Below, piece after piece: positions 23,701-32,735 of a DNA stretch of 64,000 nucleotides. The stretch lies in assembly GCA_015069485.1 (NCBI GenBank), contig SVIM01000005.1:1-64000 (forward strand), in the 5' to 3' direction. This DNA comes from Clostridiales bacterium (GTDB taxonomy: Bacteria > Bacillota > Clostridia > Christensenellales > Borkfalkiaceae). Position 1 is the stretch's first letter. Every line of letters starts with the position of its first letter. Under the pieces are notes generated by a model. The model was not told where the DNA came from and did not search any database. It saw only the letters and a list, made by a program, of their open reading frames with translations. Position numbers and translations under genes: made by a program.

Positions 23701-25377
23701 TTATTTGAATTGTTCTATTAATTCGTTTGCTAATTTTTTTGCAAAATCGTTATTTATATTACCGCTAAGTCTTATAATTTCGTCAATCTTTTCGTCTTTA
23801 TTTAACTTTTTAACTAAAGTTACGGTTTTACCTTCTTCTTCAGTTTTGTAAATTAAAAATTGAGAATCGCTTGCCGCGCATACTTGCGCTAAATGTGAAA
23901 CTGCAATAATTTGCGTATTTTTACTTATACTTACAAATTTTTCTGCAACGGTTTTTGCCGTATATCCGCTAATACCTGCGTCAATTTCGTCAAAAACGTA
24001 AGTGGAAATGCCGTTTAATGATTTAAGCTGCGTTTTTAAGGCTAACATAAAACGACTCATTTCGCCCCCGCTTATAACTTTATTCAAAGGCTTTAATGGC
24101 TCGCCCTTATTTGCGGAAAACATAAATTGAATTTCATCAGAGCCGTTTGCGCTCTTTAAATTGGCACTTTCAAAATCGTAATCGGTAAAATCTACCGTAA
24201 ACTTTGCATTTGGGATATTTAACGATTTTAATTCAATTTCTACGTTTTTGCATAGCTTTTCGGCGCATTTTTTTCGTTCGTCAGTAAGTTTTTTGCAAAT
24301 TTCAAATATATTACCGTCGATATCTTTTAATTGCTTTTGGTATTTTTCGACTAAGTTTGCGCTATCTAATAAAGCGTCGTATTCGTTTTTAGCGTTATTT
24401 CTAAAATTAAGTATTTCACTTTCGTCAGCACCGTACTTCTTTTTAAGCCTTTTAATTAAAGCAATGCGATCTTCAACGAATTCCGCTTCCTGCTCGTCAA
24501 AGTCAATCTCGTCGGCTAAATCGCTAACGGTTTCGCTTATATCCTCAGCTTCGGCGCGCAGACCTTCTAATCTATCGTAAAGCGCTTCGTATTCTTTGTC
24601 TAACGAAGTTATTGGCGATAAATATCTTCCTGCAGATCTAATTATATCCGCGCATCCGCCGTCTGCATAAAATAATTCATCTACAGCTTTTAAAGCGTTA
24701 AGTATTTTTTCTATGTTAGAAATTTTTAATCTCTTATTAACTAATTCCTCGAATTCGCCTTCCTTCAAATCAGCGTTATCGATTTCATTAATTTGGTAAT
24801 TCAATAAGTCAAGCCTTCTTTCACGCTCTTGCTCATCTCCGCCTAAAAGCTTAATTTTATCGTTAAGCTCGCGCTTTGATTTTAATAAATTTGAAAGATT
24901 TTCTTTTAAATCTTCGCAAATTTTTCCGGATAAGTTATCGATTACCGCTAATTGATTAGCTTCGTTTAATAATACGAAATGCTCGCTTTGACCGTGGACG
25001 TCAACTAAATGCTGAGTTACGCTTTTAAGCATTGAAGCAGTTACGGTGTTACCGTTAATTTTTATGTTTCCCTTACCTTCTTTAGATAATTTACGGGAAA
25101 TAATAATTTCCCCGTCGCTTTCTATATCTAAATCCGCTAAACTCTTATAGGCGTCAGATGAGGTTGAAACAGTAAACTCTGCCCTAACCATTGCTTCACT
25201 TTCGCCGTAACGAATCATATTTTTATCTGCTTTACTGCCTAAAACAAAATTAAGTGAATCCAAAATTACGGACTTACCAGAGCCCGTTTCACCCGAAAGA
25301 ATATTAAGTTTTTTATCAAAATTTATATTGGCTTCACTAATTAGCGCAATATTTTTGATATAAAGCCTACTTAACAT
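23701..25377 (-). CDS. recN: DNA repair protein RecN
   Basis: SMC-like ATPase for double-strand break repair. Walker A GETGSGKS at residues 30-37, a long coiled coil (about 150-370), then the signature SGGEMSRFMLALK and Walker B YVFDEIDAGISG. Length 558 is typical. Its ATG overlaps the argR stop (TAATG). No SOS box was seen directly before it, since it is internal to an operon. Confidence 0.96.
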   Translation of the reverse strand: MLSRLYIKNIALISEANINFDKKLNILSGETGSGKSVILDSLNFVLGSKADKNMIRYGESEAMVRAEFTVSTSSDAYKSLADLDIESDGEIIISRKLSKEGKGNIKINGNTVTASMLKSVTQHLVDVHGQSEHFVLLNEANQLAVIDNLSGKICEDLKENLSNLLKSKRELNDKIKLLGGDEQERERRLDLLNYQINEIDNADLKEGEFEELVNKRLKISNIEKILNALKAVDELFYADGGCADIIRSAGRYLSPITSLDKEYEALYDRLEGLRAEAEDISETVSDLADEIDFDEQEAEFVEDRIALIKRLKKKYGADESEILNFRNNAKNEYDALLDSANLVEKYQKQLKDIDGNIFEICKKLTDERKKCAEKLCKNVEIELKSLNIPNAKFTVDFTDYDFESANLKSANGSDEIQFMFSANKGEPLKPLNKVISGGEMSRFMLALKTQLKSLNGISTYVFDEIDAGISGYTAKTVAEKFVSISKNTQIIAVSHLAQVCAASDSQFLIYKTEEEGKTVTLVKKLNKDEKIDEIIRLSGNINNDFAKKLANELIEQFK

Positions 25378-25829
25378 TAAATAATATACTCACTTAATTT
25401 TTCTACGATTTTAGGTGCATTATCGTTGCTATCTGCAACCAATAATAAAGTATCGTCGCCTGCAAGGCAACCGATAACCTCGTTAAGCTGCAACGAGTCA
25501 ACGAACACACCTGCCGTAGGTGCGTTTCCGCGCATAGTTTTAATTATAATAATGTTGTTTGCGTAGTTGATGCTTTGTACGCATTCTCTAAAAAGGTTAC
25601 GCATTTTATTAGTTACTGCATCACCGTCTTCTTCTATGTATGCGTACTTATACTTTTTAACCGTTCCCGCAACTTTATAAAGCTTAAGCTCTTTAATGTC
25701 CCTTGAAATAGTCGCTTGGGTTACGTTAAAGTTAAGTTTGTTAAGTTCACCACAAAGTTCTTCTTGTGTTTCAACTTCCATTCTGCCAATAATTTCTAAA
25801 ATTTTTGCTTGTCTTGCGTTTCTATGCAT
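25377..25829 (-). CDS. argR: Arginine repressor
   Basis: Hexameric, arginine-responsive regulator of arginine metabolism. The N-terminal winged helix holds QATISRDIKEL (residues 38-48). The C-terminal arginine-binding domain holds GNAPTAGVFVD and GCLAGDDTLLL. 150 residues is the normal length. It sits in the conserved block nadK-argR-recN. Confidence 0.96.
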   Translation of the reverse strand: MHRNARQAKILEIIGRMEVETQEELCGELNKLNFNVTQATISRDIKELKLYKVAGTVKKYKYAYIEEDGDAVTNKMRNLFRECVQSINYANNIIIIKTMRGNAPTAGVFVDSLQLNEVIGCLAGDDTLLLVADSNDNAPKIVEKLSEYII

Positions 25830-26642
25830 TTACTTACTCCAAATGTATAACTTTTGCAATAATTTATTATAAAAATCGCCCTCGTTTTTAGTTATAAAGG
25901 TAACGAATTTTTCTGATTTTTTAATTGTAACGGTTTGAGTACTGTCTGTTCTTAACACTACCTTTCCGTCTACAATTAAGTTAAATTGAGAATTTTTACG
26001 AAGAGAATTTATTTTAACGGTGCATTTGTCGCTAAACACTATCGGTCTTGAGTGCAAGGTATGAGGGCAAATAGGCGTTAAAATAAAAGCGTTAATGCCG
26101 GGTGCTAAAATAGAACCTCCCGCTGCAAGAGAATATGCAGTCGAGCCCGTAGGCGTACTGATTATAATTCCGTCAGAAGAAAAATTATCTACCGTAGAAC
26201 CGTCGATTTCAGCCCGCAACGAAACTGTGTTGCTAAACATCCTGCCGCTTGTACTTCTTTGAATAACCAAATCGTTTAAAGCCAAATAAGTTTCGTCGCC
26301 GATACTAATTTCCAGCATACTTCTTTTATTTAGGCAGTAATTATCACTACAAACCAAATCAATTGCATCAGTAATGTGGTCAGGGTTAAATTCCGCCAAA
26401 AAACCAACGTGTCCGTAGTTAACGCCGATAATTTTTATATCCCTTTTTCCGCACTCTGCAGCAACGTTTAAAATAGTGCCGTCACCACCTAATACAAACA
26501 AAACGTCTAAATTATCAAGGTCTGATTCATTATCTAAGGTACGAACGAAAACGTTATTTTGTTGCAGTCTATTTTTAATTATTTCAATATTTGCAAGATT
26601 ATCTATAAGATAATTTTTATTAAAATATATACCAACGTTCAT
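25830..26642 (-). CDS. nadK: NAD kinase
   Basis: Makes NADP from NAD. The GGDGT motif is in FVLGGDGTILN near residues 52-56 and the NE/D site in SSDGIIISTPTGSTAYSLAAGG. I start at ATG 26642 (270 residues, MNVGIYFNKN). The open frame reaches TTG 26660, but that lies in the -10 of the promoter. The start leaves only about three leader bases, so the mRNA appears leaderless. Confidence 0.95.
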   Translation of the reverse strand: MNVGIYFNKNYLIDNLANIEIIKNRLQQNNVFVRTLDNESDLDNLDVLFVLGGDGTILNVAAECGKRDIKIIGVNYGHVGFLAEFNPDHITDAIDLVCSDNYCLNKRSMLEISIGDETYLALNDLVIQRSTSGRMFSNTVSLRAEIDGSTVDNFSSDGIIISTPTGSTAYSLAAGGSILAPGINAFILTPICPHTLHSRPIVFSDKCTVKINSLRKNSQFNLIVDGKVVLRTDSTQTVTIKKSEKFVTFITKNEGDFYNKLLQKLYIWSK

Positions 26643-26651
26643 AACGATACA

Positions 26652-26680
26652 ATTATACAACTAAATATGCAAATATGCAA
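26652..26680 (-). promoter_or_regulatory. nadK promoter
   Basis: Minus-strand TTGCAT (26675-26680) and TATAAT (26652-26657) with a 17-base spacer. The start falls near 26645, next to the nadK ATG. It gives nadK-argR-recN their own promoter after the tlyA terminator. Confidence 0.7.
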
Positions 26681-26741
26681 TTAAATTTATAAAATATTTA
26701 AAAAAATAATTAAATTTATTACTTTATGCACAATTATTCGC

Positions 26742-26775
26742 AAAAAAATATGCACTCAAATAAATTGAGAGCATA
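26742..26775 (-). terminator. Terminator behind tlyA
   Basis: Stem TATGC-A-CTCAA (26749-26759) with TTGAG-A-GCATA (26765-26775), one A-A mismatch, followed on the minus strand by ATTTTTTTG. Confidence 0.8.
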
Positions 26776-26789
26776 AATTTAAGTAATTA

Positions 26790-27548
26790 TTACAATTTTA
26801 CACGGTTAATTAAGCTTTTAATTTGTATATTTTTATATGAATCCTTTTCAAGCAAAACTAAATATTCATAATTTTTGCCTTTAATTATTGGCGCGTTGAT
26901 TAAATTAATTGGCATTAAATTGCAATCTATAGCAAAGCTTAAAACCTTTTCAAGAATTTTAGCGTGCAGAGCCTTATCTTTTAAAATTCCGTTTTTGCCA
27001 ACCCTTTTCCCTTCGCATTCAAATTGTGGTTTAATAAGTGCTATAACTTTTCCGTTATTTGGTAAAATAGATGCTACTGCTTGCAAAATATAGGTTAGCG
27101 AAATAAAGCTTACGTCTATAACTACGCAATCAATCGGTTCATCAAATAACTTACCGTTTAAATTTCTTGCGTTAAAATTATCTATAACTACTACGTTTTT
27201 ACTTAATAGGCTTTTATCTAATTGACTTTCGCCAACGTCAACGCAATAAACCTTTTTTGCGCCGTTTTTAAATAGGCAATCAGTAAACCCACCGTTGCTT
27301 GCGCCTACGTCAACGAAAATTTTATCATTTACTTCAAAATTAAAATCTTTTAACGCTTTAGCAAGCTTAAATCCACCGGCGGAAACGTAGCTTTCGTCAG
27401 GCTCGATAAAGGAAATTTCGTCACTTTCTTTAATTTCGTAAGAAGAATTAACCTCTTTTCCGTTAACTAAAACAAAGCCCTTATCAATAGCCGTTGAAGC
27501 CTTTGTGCGTGAGCCGAATTTTTCGGCTAAATATTTATCAATCCTCAT
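26790..27548 (-). CDS. tlyA: TlyA-family rRNA 2'-O-methyltransferase
   Basis: S4 domain (residues 1-60, RIDKYLAEKFGSRTKASTAI) plus a FtsJ-like methyltransferase domain with FVDVGASNGGFTDCL as SAM site. The family methylates 16S and 23S rRNA (YqxC in B. subtilis). Length 252 is slightly short of the usual 270. It overlaps dxs by 11 bases in the standard dxs-tlyA order. Confidence 0.93.
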   Translation of the reverse strand: MRIDKYLAEKFGSRTKASTAIDKGFVLVNGKEVNSSYEIKESDEISFIEPDESYVSAGGFKLAKALKDFNFEVNDKIFVDVGASNGGFTDCLFKNGAKKVYCVDVGESQLDKSLLSKNVVVIDNFNARNLNGKLFDEPIDCVVIDVSFISLTYILQAVASILPNNGKVIALIKPQFECEGKRVGKNGILKDKALHAKILEKVLSFAIDCNLMPINLINAPIIKGKNYEYLVLLEKDSYKNIQIKSLINRVKL

Positions 27549-29250
27549 TTGTAATTATATATTCAAAAATTTTATGCGCGCTAACACCAAAATCATCCAT
27601 CAATTCTTCTACTTCGCCTTGATAAATAAATTTATCTTCGTAGGCAAAGTTTTTAACTTTTTTATTACTGTTGCAATAATAAGAAGAAATTTGACTGCCA
27701 AATCCGCCTATTAAAGCATTGTCTTCAATAGTTATAATATTTTGTTCCGCTATTTTGTTCAAAAGGCTTTTATCTAACGGTTTAACGAATCTTGCGTTAA
27801 TAATTGTTGGTATTTTGCCTATTTTAATACATTTATTAAGTACTATGCGAGATATAGTATGGGATCTTTCACCGCAAACTAACATTGCGTAATCGCAATT
27901 TCCATGCTCTAACACTTCCCACGCTGTATTATTAATATTGCCTTTTGTAATTTCAATGCTTTTGCCTTCCCTTGGATATCTTATTGCCAAAGGCTTATTA
28001 TAGGTTAAGCTAAAATCTAAAATTGCAGAAAATTCGTTTATATCCTTTGGTACTGCTATCGTTAAGTTTGGAATTAAGCTTAAATAAGATAAATCGAATA
28101 CGCCTTGATGCGTTTCTCCGTCAGCCCCGGAAATTCCCGCCCTATCAACACATATTGTTACAGGCAAGTTTTGGCTACAAATATCTATAATAATCTCATC
28201 AAACGATCGCTGCAAAAAGGTTGAATATACAGCGTAATACGGTTTTAACCCTTCGGTTGCCATTGCTGCGCATAAAACAGTTGCGTGCTCTTCACAAATT
28301 CCCACGTCAATTGCATTGTTTGGAAATTTTTCAAAAAAATCATTTAAGCCTAAGCTTCCCGTCATTGCCGCCGTTACTGCAACTACTTTATTATCTTTTT
28401 TACAAAGCTCAATAAGCTTTTTACCTAAAATTTGCGAATATTCCGTGCTTATTGCCTTTTCTTCGCTAATAGATACGCCATGGGTGGCTTCTGGGTGATC
28501 CTCGCAAAAAGAATAACCTTTGCCCTTTTTTGTATTTACGTGCAAAATTACAGAACGGGTTTTAAGCTTTTCTTTTACTTCTTTAAGCTTAGAAATCATT
28601 AAATTTACGTCGTTTCCGTCGTAAACACCGTCGTATTCTAAACCAAAACCACTAAAAAACTCTTCATTTTCGGTATTTATCTTATTTCCTAAAAATTCAA
28701 GGTAGTTATGCATACTACCAACCGTAGGCGATATAGACATACCGTTATCGTTTAATATTATTAAAATATTAGAATTTATAAGCTTTAAACTATTAAGCGC
28801 TTCATAAATAAGCCCGTTATTAAATGAGCCGTCGCCTATTATCGAAATAACGTTAAAGTCGTCACGATTTAAGTCACGCGCCTTTGCTATTCCTAAGGCT
28901 GCCGAAATTGAAGTGCCTGCATGCCCCGTGTTATAGCAATCGTATATACTTTCTTCCCTTTTAGGGAAACCGGAAATGCCGTTTTTCTTTCTAAGTAAAT
29001 TTAATTTATCACTACGCCCGGAAAGAATTTTGTGTGCGTAGCATTGATGGCCAACGTCGAAAATTAATTTATCTTTAGGGAAATTAAAAACGTAATGAAG
29101 AGCTACGGTCAATTCTACTATGCCTAAATTGGATGATAGATGCCCTCCACACTTTAAAACTGCCTCACAAATATCTTTTCTAATTTCTTCGCAAATATCA
29201 GTAAGATTATTTTGTGGTATATTTTTAATTTCTACCGAAAAATTTTTCAT
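27538..29250 (-). CDS. dxs: 1-deoxy-D-xylulose-5-phosphate synthase
   Basis: First step of the MEP isoprenoid pathway; thiamine-diphosphate enzyme. SSNLGIVELTVALHYVF and FDVGHQCYAHKIL mark the N-terminus, GDGSFNNGLIYEALN the ThDP site, and GDGETHQGVFD-type ADGETHQG the pyrimidine domain. 570 residues is shorter than the usual 615-630. It follows ispA by 39 bases. Confidence 0.95.
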   Translation of the reverse strand: MKNFSVEIKNIPQNNLTDICEEIRKDICEAVLKCGGHLSSNLGIVELTVALHYVFNFPKDKLIFDVGHQCYAHKILSGRSDKLNLLRKKNGISGFPKREESIYDCYNTGHAGTSISAALGIAKARDLNRDDFNVISIIGDGSFNNGLIYEALNSLKLINSNILIILNDNGMSISPTVGSMHNYLEFLGNKINTENEEFFSGFGLEYDGVYDGNDVNLMISKLKEVKEKLKTRSVILHVNTKKGKGYSFCEDHPEATHGVSISEEKAISTEYSQILGKKLIELCKKDNKVVAVTAAMTGSLGLNDFFEKFPNNAIDVGICEEHATVLCAAMATEGLKPYYAVYSTFLQRSFDEIIIDICSQNLPVTICVDRAGISGADGETHQGVFDLSYLSLIPNLTIAVPKDINEFSAILDFSLTYNKPLAIRYPREGKSIEITKGNINNTAWEVLEHGNCDYAMLVCGERSHTISRIVLNKCIKIGKIPTIINARFVKPLDKSLLNKIAEQNIITIEDNALIGGFGSQISSYYCNSNKKVKNFAYEDKFIYQGEVEELMDDFGVSAHKIFEYIITNED

Positions 29251-29289
29251 TTAGATTCCTTTTATTTGATAAATGAATAATTACTTTAA

Positions 29290-30165
29290 CTAATTTTCGC
29301 GTTTATTACTAAAATTTACAAAATCTCGCAAAAATTCAATATCGCCGTTAATTCCTTCTAAAATTTTTAAGCAACTATCGGCAAGTAAATCGCATTTTAA
29401 TTTACATCCGTCTAAACCGAACAATTTTATCGCCGTAAGCTTGCCTTCCTTTTCGTCCTTTCCGCAAGTTTTGCCTACTGCATCAAAATTGCCTTCTACG
29501 TCTAAAACGTCGTCTTTAAACTGAAAAAGCATGCCAAGCTCTTTACCAAAAAGCTTTAATTTTGAATAATGCTTACCTTCGCAAAGTATGCTTGGAACGA
29601 TTATTGGAGCAATAATTAATTTTGCTGTTTTATTTTCGTAAATAAAATCTAAGGCGTCTTCGTTAATTTCCTTGCTATTTTCATATAAAAGATCAGCGGA
29701 TTGTCCGCCAATCATACCGTAAATACCTGCCGAATCACAAATAAATTTGCTTGCCGATACAAATTCGTTACCCTTAAAGCACTCGGAAATTAAAAGTGAA
29801 TATGCAGTATTTAATAATCCGTCGCCCGCTAAAACGGCGTTACCCGTTCCAAATACCTTATGGTTAGAAGGTTTGCCACGCCTAAAATCGTCATTATCCA
29901 TTTCGGGTAAATCGTCGTGAATAAGCGAATAAGTATGTATAAGCTCAATCGCAAGCGCAAAATTTATAACCTTTTCTCTTTCAACATTTAAAAGGTCGGC
30001 AACGGCAAGCATTAAAACCGGCCGTATTCTTTTGCCGTTTAATAAAAGGCTATATTTTATACTGTCACGCAAAATATCGGGCTTGCAATCTAACTTATCG
30101 CAAAAGGCAAGCAACTTGCTATTAAAATAATTTAAATATTCACCGTATTTTTCCGAAAAACTCAC
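29290..30165 (-). CDS. ispA: Farnesyl diphosphate synthase
   Basis: Condenses isoprenoid C5 units. The two Asp-rich motifs are HDDLPEMDND (DDx4D type, short-chain) and FKDDVLDVEG; GKRIRP is also present. GTG 30165 is chosen because GAGGTGG lies just upstream; the frame is open to TTG 30177. 291 residues. In relatives xseA and xseB stand between folD and ispA; here only 23 bases do. Confidence 0.93.
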   Translation of the reverse strand: MSFSEKYGEYLNYFNSKLLAFCDKLDCKPDILRDSIKYSLLLNGKRIRPVLMLAVADLLNVEREKVINFALAIELIHTYSLIHDDLPEMDNDDFRRGKPSNHKVFGTGNAVLAGDGLLNTAYSLLISECFKGNEFVSASKFICDSAGIYGMIGGQSADLLYENSKEINEDALDFIYENKTAKLIIAPIIVPSILCEGKHYSKLKLFGKELGMLFQFKDDVLDVEGNFDAVGKTCGKDEKEGKLTAIKLFGLDGCKLKCDLLADSCLKILEGINGDIEFLRDFVNFSNKREN

Positions 30166-30188
30166 AAGCCACCTCAAATTGTGGAAAT

Positions 30189-31034
30189 TTACGTTTTATC
30201 TGCCGCCATATAAGCGTTGTACATTAACATAGTTATGGTCATAGGACCAACGCCACCGGGTACGGGCGTTATATAAGAGCATTTATCCTTAACCTTTTCA
30301 AAATCAACGTCGCCGCATAGCTTTCCGTTTTCGTCACGGTTCATGCCAACGTCAATTACTACGGCTCCTTCCTTTACCATATCTTCCGTAATAAATTTAG
30401 CCTTACCGATTGCCGCAACTAAAATGTCTGCCTTTTTGCATTCTTCTTTTAAATTTTCAGTTTTGCTATGGCAAACTGTTACGGTTGCGTCAGAATTTAA
30501 TAAAAGCAACGCCATAGGCTTTCCAACTATATTAGATCTGCCTACTACTACCGCTTTTTTACCTTTTGTTTGAATATTTTCATATTCAAGCATTTTCATA
30601 ACGCCGTTTGGTGTGCAAGCTACCAAGCAATCCTCGTTCATACAAAGCTTGCCTATGTTTTCTGCGCTAAATCCGTCAACGTCCTTGCTTGCAGGAATAA
30701 GCGATAATATATTTTCTGCGTTTATATGTTTAGGTAATGGAAGCTGAACTAAAATGCCGTGAATATCACTATTATCAACGAGCTCTAATATTAATTGAGA
30801 TAAAGATTTTTCGTCTATTTCTTCGGGAAGATAATATGCGTATGATTTAATGCCAACTTCTTCGCATGCCTTAATTTTATTTCTTACGTAAACTTGCGAA
30901 GCGGAATTGTTGCCTACCAAAACTACGGCAAGCCCTATTTCCCTGTTAAATTTATTTTTAAACTCTTCAACCTTTCGTTTTAAATCGATACGGATTTCAG
31001 CCGCAATCTTTTTCCCGTCAATAAGCTTATACAT
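30189..31034 (-). CDS. folD: Methylenetetrahydrofolate dehydrogenase/cyclohydrolase
   Basis: Bifunctional enzyme of one-carbon metabolism. YVRNKIKACEEVGI holds the catalytic Lys, VGRSNIVGKPMALLL the NADP site, and PGGVGPMT the C-terminal signature. Length of 281 is normal. The ATG overlaps nusB by eight bases. Confidence 0.97.
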   Translation of the reverse strand: MYKLIDGKKIAAEIRIDLKRKVEEFKNKFNREIGLAVVLVGNNSASQVYVRNKIKACEEVGIKSYAYYLPEEIDEKSLSQLILELVDNSDIHGILVQLPLPKHINAENILSLIPASKDVDGFSAENIGKLCMNEDCLVACTPNGVMKMLEYENIQTKGKKAVVVGRSNIVGKPMALLLLNSDATVTVCHSKTENLKEECKKADILVAAIGKAKFITEDMVKEGAVVIDVGMNRDENGKLCGDVDFEKVKDKCSYITPVPGGVGPMTITMLMYNAYMAADKT

Positions 31035-31431
31035 TTTTTTCCTCCTTAATAACGGAAGAAAGAATACCGCTTATAAAGGACGCGCTCTTTTCAGAAGAAT
31101 ATTTTGAAGCGATATTTGCAGCTTCGTTAACGGAAACCTTATCGGGGATATCGTCAGCGAACAATATTTCTGCAATCGCAAGTGATAAAATACTTTTATC
31201 TGCAGGGTAAATGCGCGACTGAGGAAATGATACTGAATATTTATCGATAATTTTATTAATTTCATCTTTATTTATATTGATGTAATTTAAAATTAAGTTA
31301 CAGTATTCTATATCGTCTTTATCTAATTTATCTGCTTTATAAAGCGCGTTTTTTAATCCGTCGTCAGATGATGCGGAAAATTGGGAGGAAAAGATGAATT
31401 TAAATAGTGTTTCTCTTGCTGTCGTTCTCAT
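31027..31431 (-). CDS. nusB: Transcription antitermination factor NusB
   Basis: RNA-binding helical protein of the rRNA antitermination complex. The N-terminus TTARETLFKFIFS and C-terminal VSVNEAANIASKYSSEKSASFISGILS fit the family. 134 residues. It stands between asp23 and folD, as in B. subtilis. Confidence 0.95.
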   Translation of the reverse strand: MRTTARETLFKFIFSSQFSASSDDGLKNALYKADKLDKDDIEYCNLILNYININKDEINKIIDKYSVSFPQSRIYPADKSILSLAIAEILFADDIPDKVSVNEAANIASKYSSEKSASFISGILSSVIKEEKNV

Positions 31432-31454
31432 AATTTATCCTTTAAAAATAGTAA

Positions 31455-31486
31455 AATATTCCCCTGAAAATTTACAAGGGAATATT
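31455..31486 (-). terminator. Weak terminator or attenuator between asp23 and nusB
   Basis: Perfect 9-base stem AATATTCCC (31455-31463) and complement (31478-31486) with a 14-base loop. The trailing minus-strand sequence TTTACTATTTTT is only moderately T-rich, so partial read-through to nusB is likely. Confidence 0.5.
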
Positions 31487-31491
31487 ATTAA

Positions 31492-31821
31492 TTACAATGC
31501 CGAATTATCAGGGAAATCTACGTCCTGAATATGAACGTTTACCTTTAAAACCTTATAATTAGTCATAGCTTCAACAGAGTGCTTGATAGACTGCTGAATT
31601 TTAAAAGCAAGCGAAGGGACGTTATTGTCGTAATCAACCTTAACGCTGATGTCTGCGATAATACCTTCTTTTTCAAAAGAAAGCTTTACGCCTTTATTTT
31701 TATTATTTAAAAGAGAAACCCCTTCTACTTCGTTAATTGCTAAAGCTACAATACCGCTTACTATGCCCGGCGTGTAAGTAATGTTACCTTTTTGAGGTTC
31801 TATAGGTTTAAAATTTGCCAT
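31492..31821 (-). CDS. Asp23/Gls24 family protein (YqhY-like)
   Basis: Short envelope-stress family protein. The core reads GNITYTPGIVSGIVALAINEVEGV and ISVKVDYDNNVPSLAFKIQ. 109 residues. YqhY in B. subtilis sits in the same place before nusB and is linked to acetyl-CoA carboxylase, but no acc genes are in this window. Promoter and AAGGAG site lie upstream. Confidence 0.9.
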   Translation of the reverse strand: MANFKPIEPQKGNITYTPGIVSGIVALAINEVEGVSLLNNKNKGVKLSFEKEGIIADISVKVDYDNNVPSLAFKIQQSIKHSVEAMTNYKVLKVNVHIQDVDFPDNSAL

Positions 31822-31842
31822 AATTCAATCTCCTTATGCATT

Positions 31843-31871
31843 ATTATAACACATAAATTGGAAATTTGCAA
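31843..31871 (-). promoter_or_regulatory. Promoter of the asp23-nusB-folD operon
   Basis: Minus-strand TTGCAA (31866-31871) and TATAAT (31843-31848), 17-base spacer. Confidence 0.75.
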
Positions 31872-31879
31872 CTACTAAA

Positions 31880-32362
31880 TCAAATTTGTGCGTAAACTGG
31901 CATAATAATTATGTTACCTGCGTCAACGCCGGCTTCGTTTTTAAGTAAATTGTATATAGCAAGCGCCGTGTCGTAGTCTAGTTCGTCAGAATTTATAAAA
32001 ACGTTAACATTTGAGGAATCCGAACCGATTGATACTACCGCATCAGAAAAGCCTAACGATTTTATCATAGTTTCTAAAACTAGTTCGTTTTCCATAATGT
32101 TTACGATTTGCAATTTTAAATCCACTGCTTCTTCGTATTTTTCGCTACCTTCTTCATAAAGGGCAATTACGCTATCAAGCTGTAAAAGCTCTTCCGACCT
32201 TGTAGTCGTTCTTTCTGAACGGTAAGTCGTAAAATAATTTGAGGTTGCTACGGCATCGTCGTTAGCGTTATTATTATTAACTAAAACGACGTTTAAAATT
32301 GCGGTTACTGCAAGTAAAAGCACGAGTGAGGACATAATAATTATCTTTTTAGTTTTGGTCAT
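31880..32362 (-). CDS. spoIIIAH: Stage III sporulation protein AH
   Basis: Mother-cell membrane protein whose extracellular YscJ-like domain forms the channel ring with SpoIIQ. One N-terminal membrane helix (residues 7-27) precedes a Ser/Thr-rich linker, an acidic helix, and the ring domain at about 95-160 (GFSDAVVSIGSDSSNVNVFI). 160 residues, shorter than the 218 of B. subtilis. Last gene of the spoIIIA operon. Confidence 0.92.
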   Translation of the reverse strand: MTKTKKIIIMSSLVLLLAVTAILNVVLVNNNNANDDAVATSNYFTTYRSERTTTRSEELLQLDSVIALYEEGSEKYEEAVDLKLQIVNIMENELVLETMIKSLGFSDAVVSIGSDSSNVNVFINSDELDYDTALAIYNLLKNEAGVDAGNIIIMPVYAQI

Positions 32363-32372
32363 AAATTTCTCC

Positions 32373-32735
32373 TTAAACTGTCATTGAATAAATTGCTATT
32401 AAATTTTTTTCTACCTTTAGCGCAGTCGAAACTGCGTTTAAAATATCGTTTCTTACCATAATGTTATCTGCGCCGGTGCAAACTATCACAACACCGCAAA
32501 TTTCACCGTCTTCTCCTTCGTTTATCATAACGTCAGATTGCCCAACGCCTTTTATATTACTTAAAATGCTTGCAAGCTTAATTTCGGTTTGAGTTTTTTG
32601 TGTAAAATCCCCTGCCGTTTGACTTGACGAGGACTTTGTATTTATATAATATAGCGCTAAAATTAAAGCAAATAATATTATAACTACAATTATTATCGTT
32701 TTATTTTTTTTTGCGTAATCAATAAGTTTGTTCAT
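32373..32735 (-). CDS. spoIIIAG: Stage III sporulation protein AG
   Basis: Forms a large ring of the mother-cell side feeding-tube apparatus. One helix (residues 12-32) is followed by a ring-building domain with LASILSNIKGVGQSDVMI and CGVVIVCTGADN. 120 residues is well short of the 229 in B. subtilis. The beta-insertion of the larger protein appears missing or reduced. Confidence 0.9.
   Translation of the reverse strand: MNKLIDYAKKNKTIIIVVIILFALILALYYINTKSSSSQTAGDFTQKTQTEIKLASILSNIKGVGQSDVMINEGEDGEICGVVIVCTGADNIMVRNDILNAVSTALKVEKNLIAIYSMTV

Noticed and set aside
26643..26660. Upstream TTG start of nadK
   Set aside because: It lies over the -10 hexamer of the nadK promoter and adds residues not found in the family.
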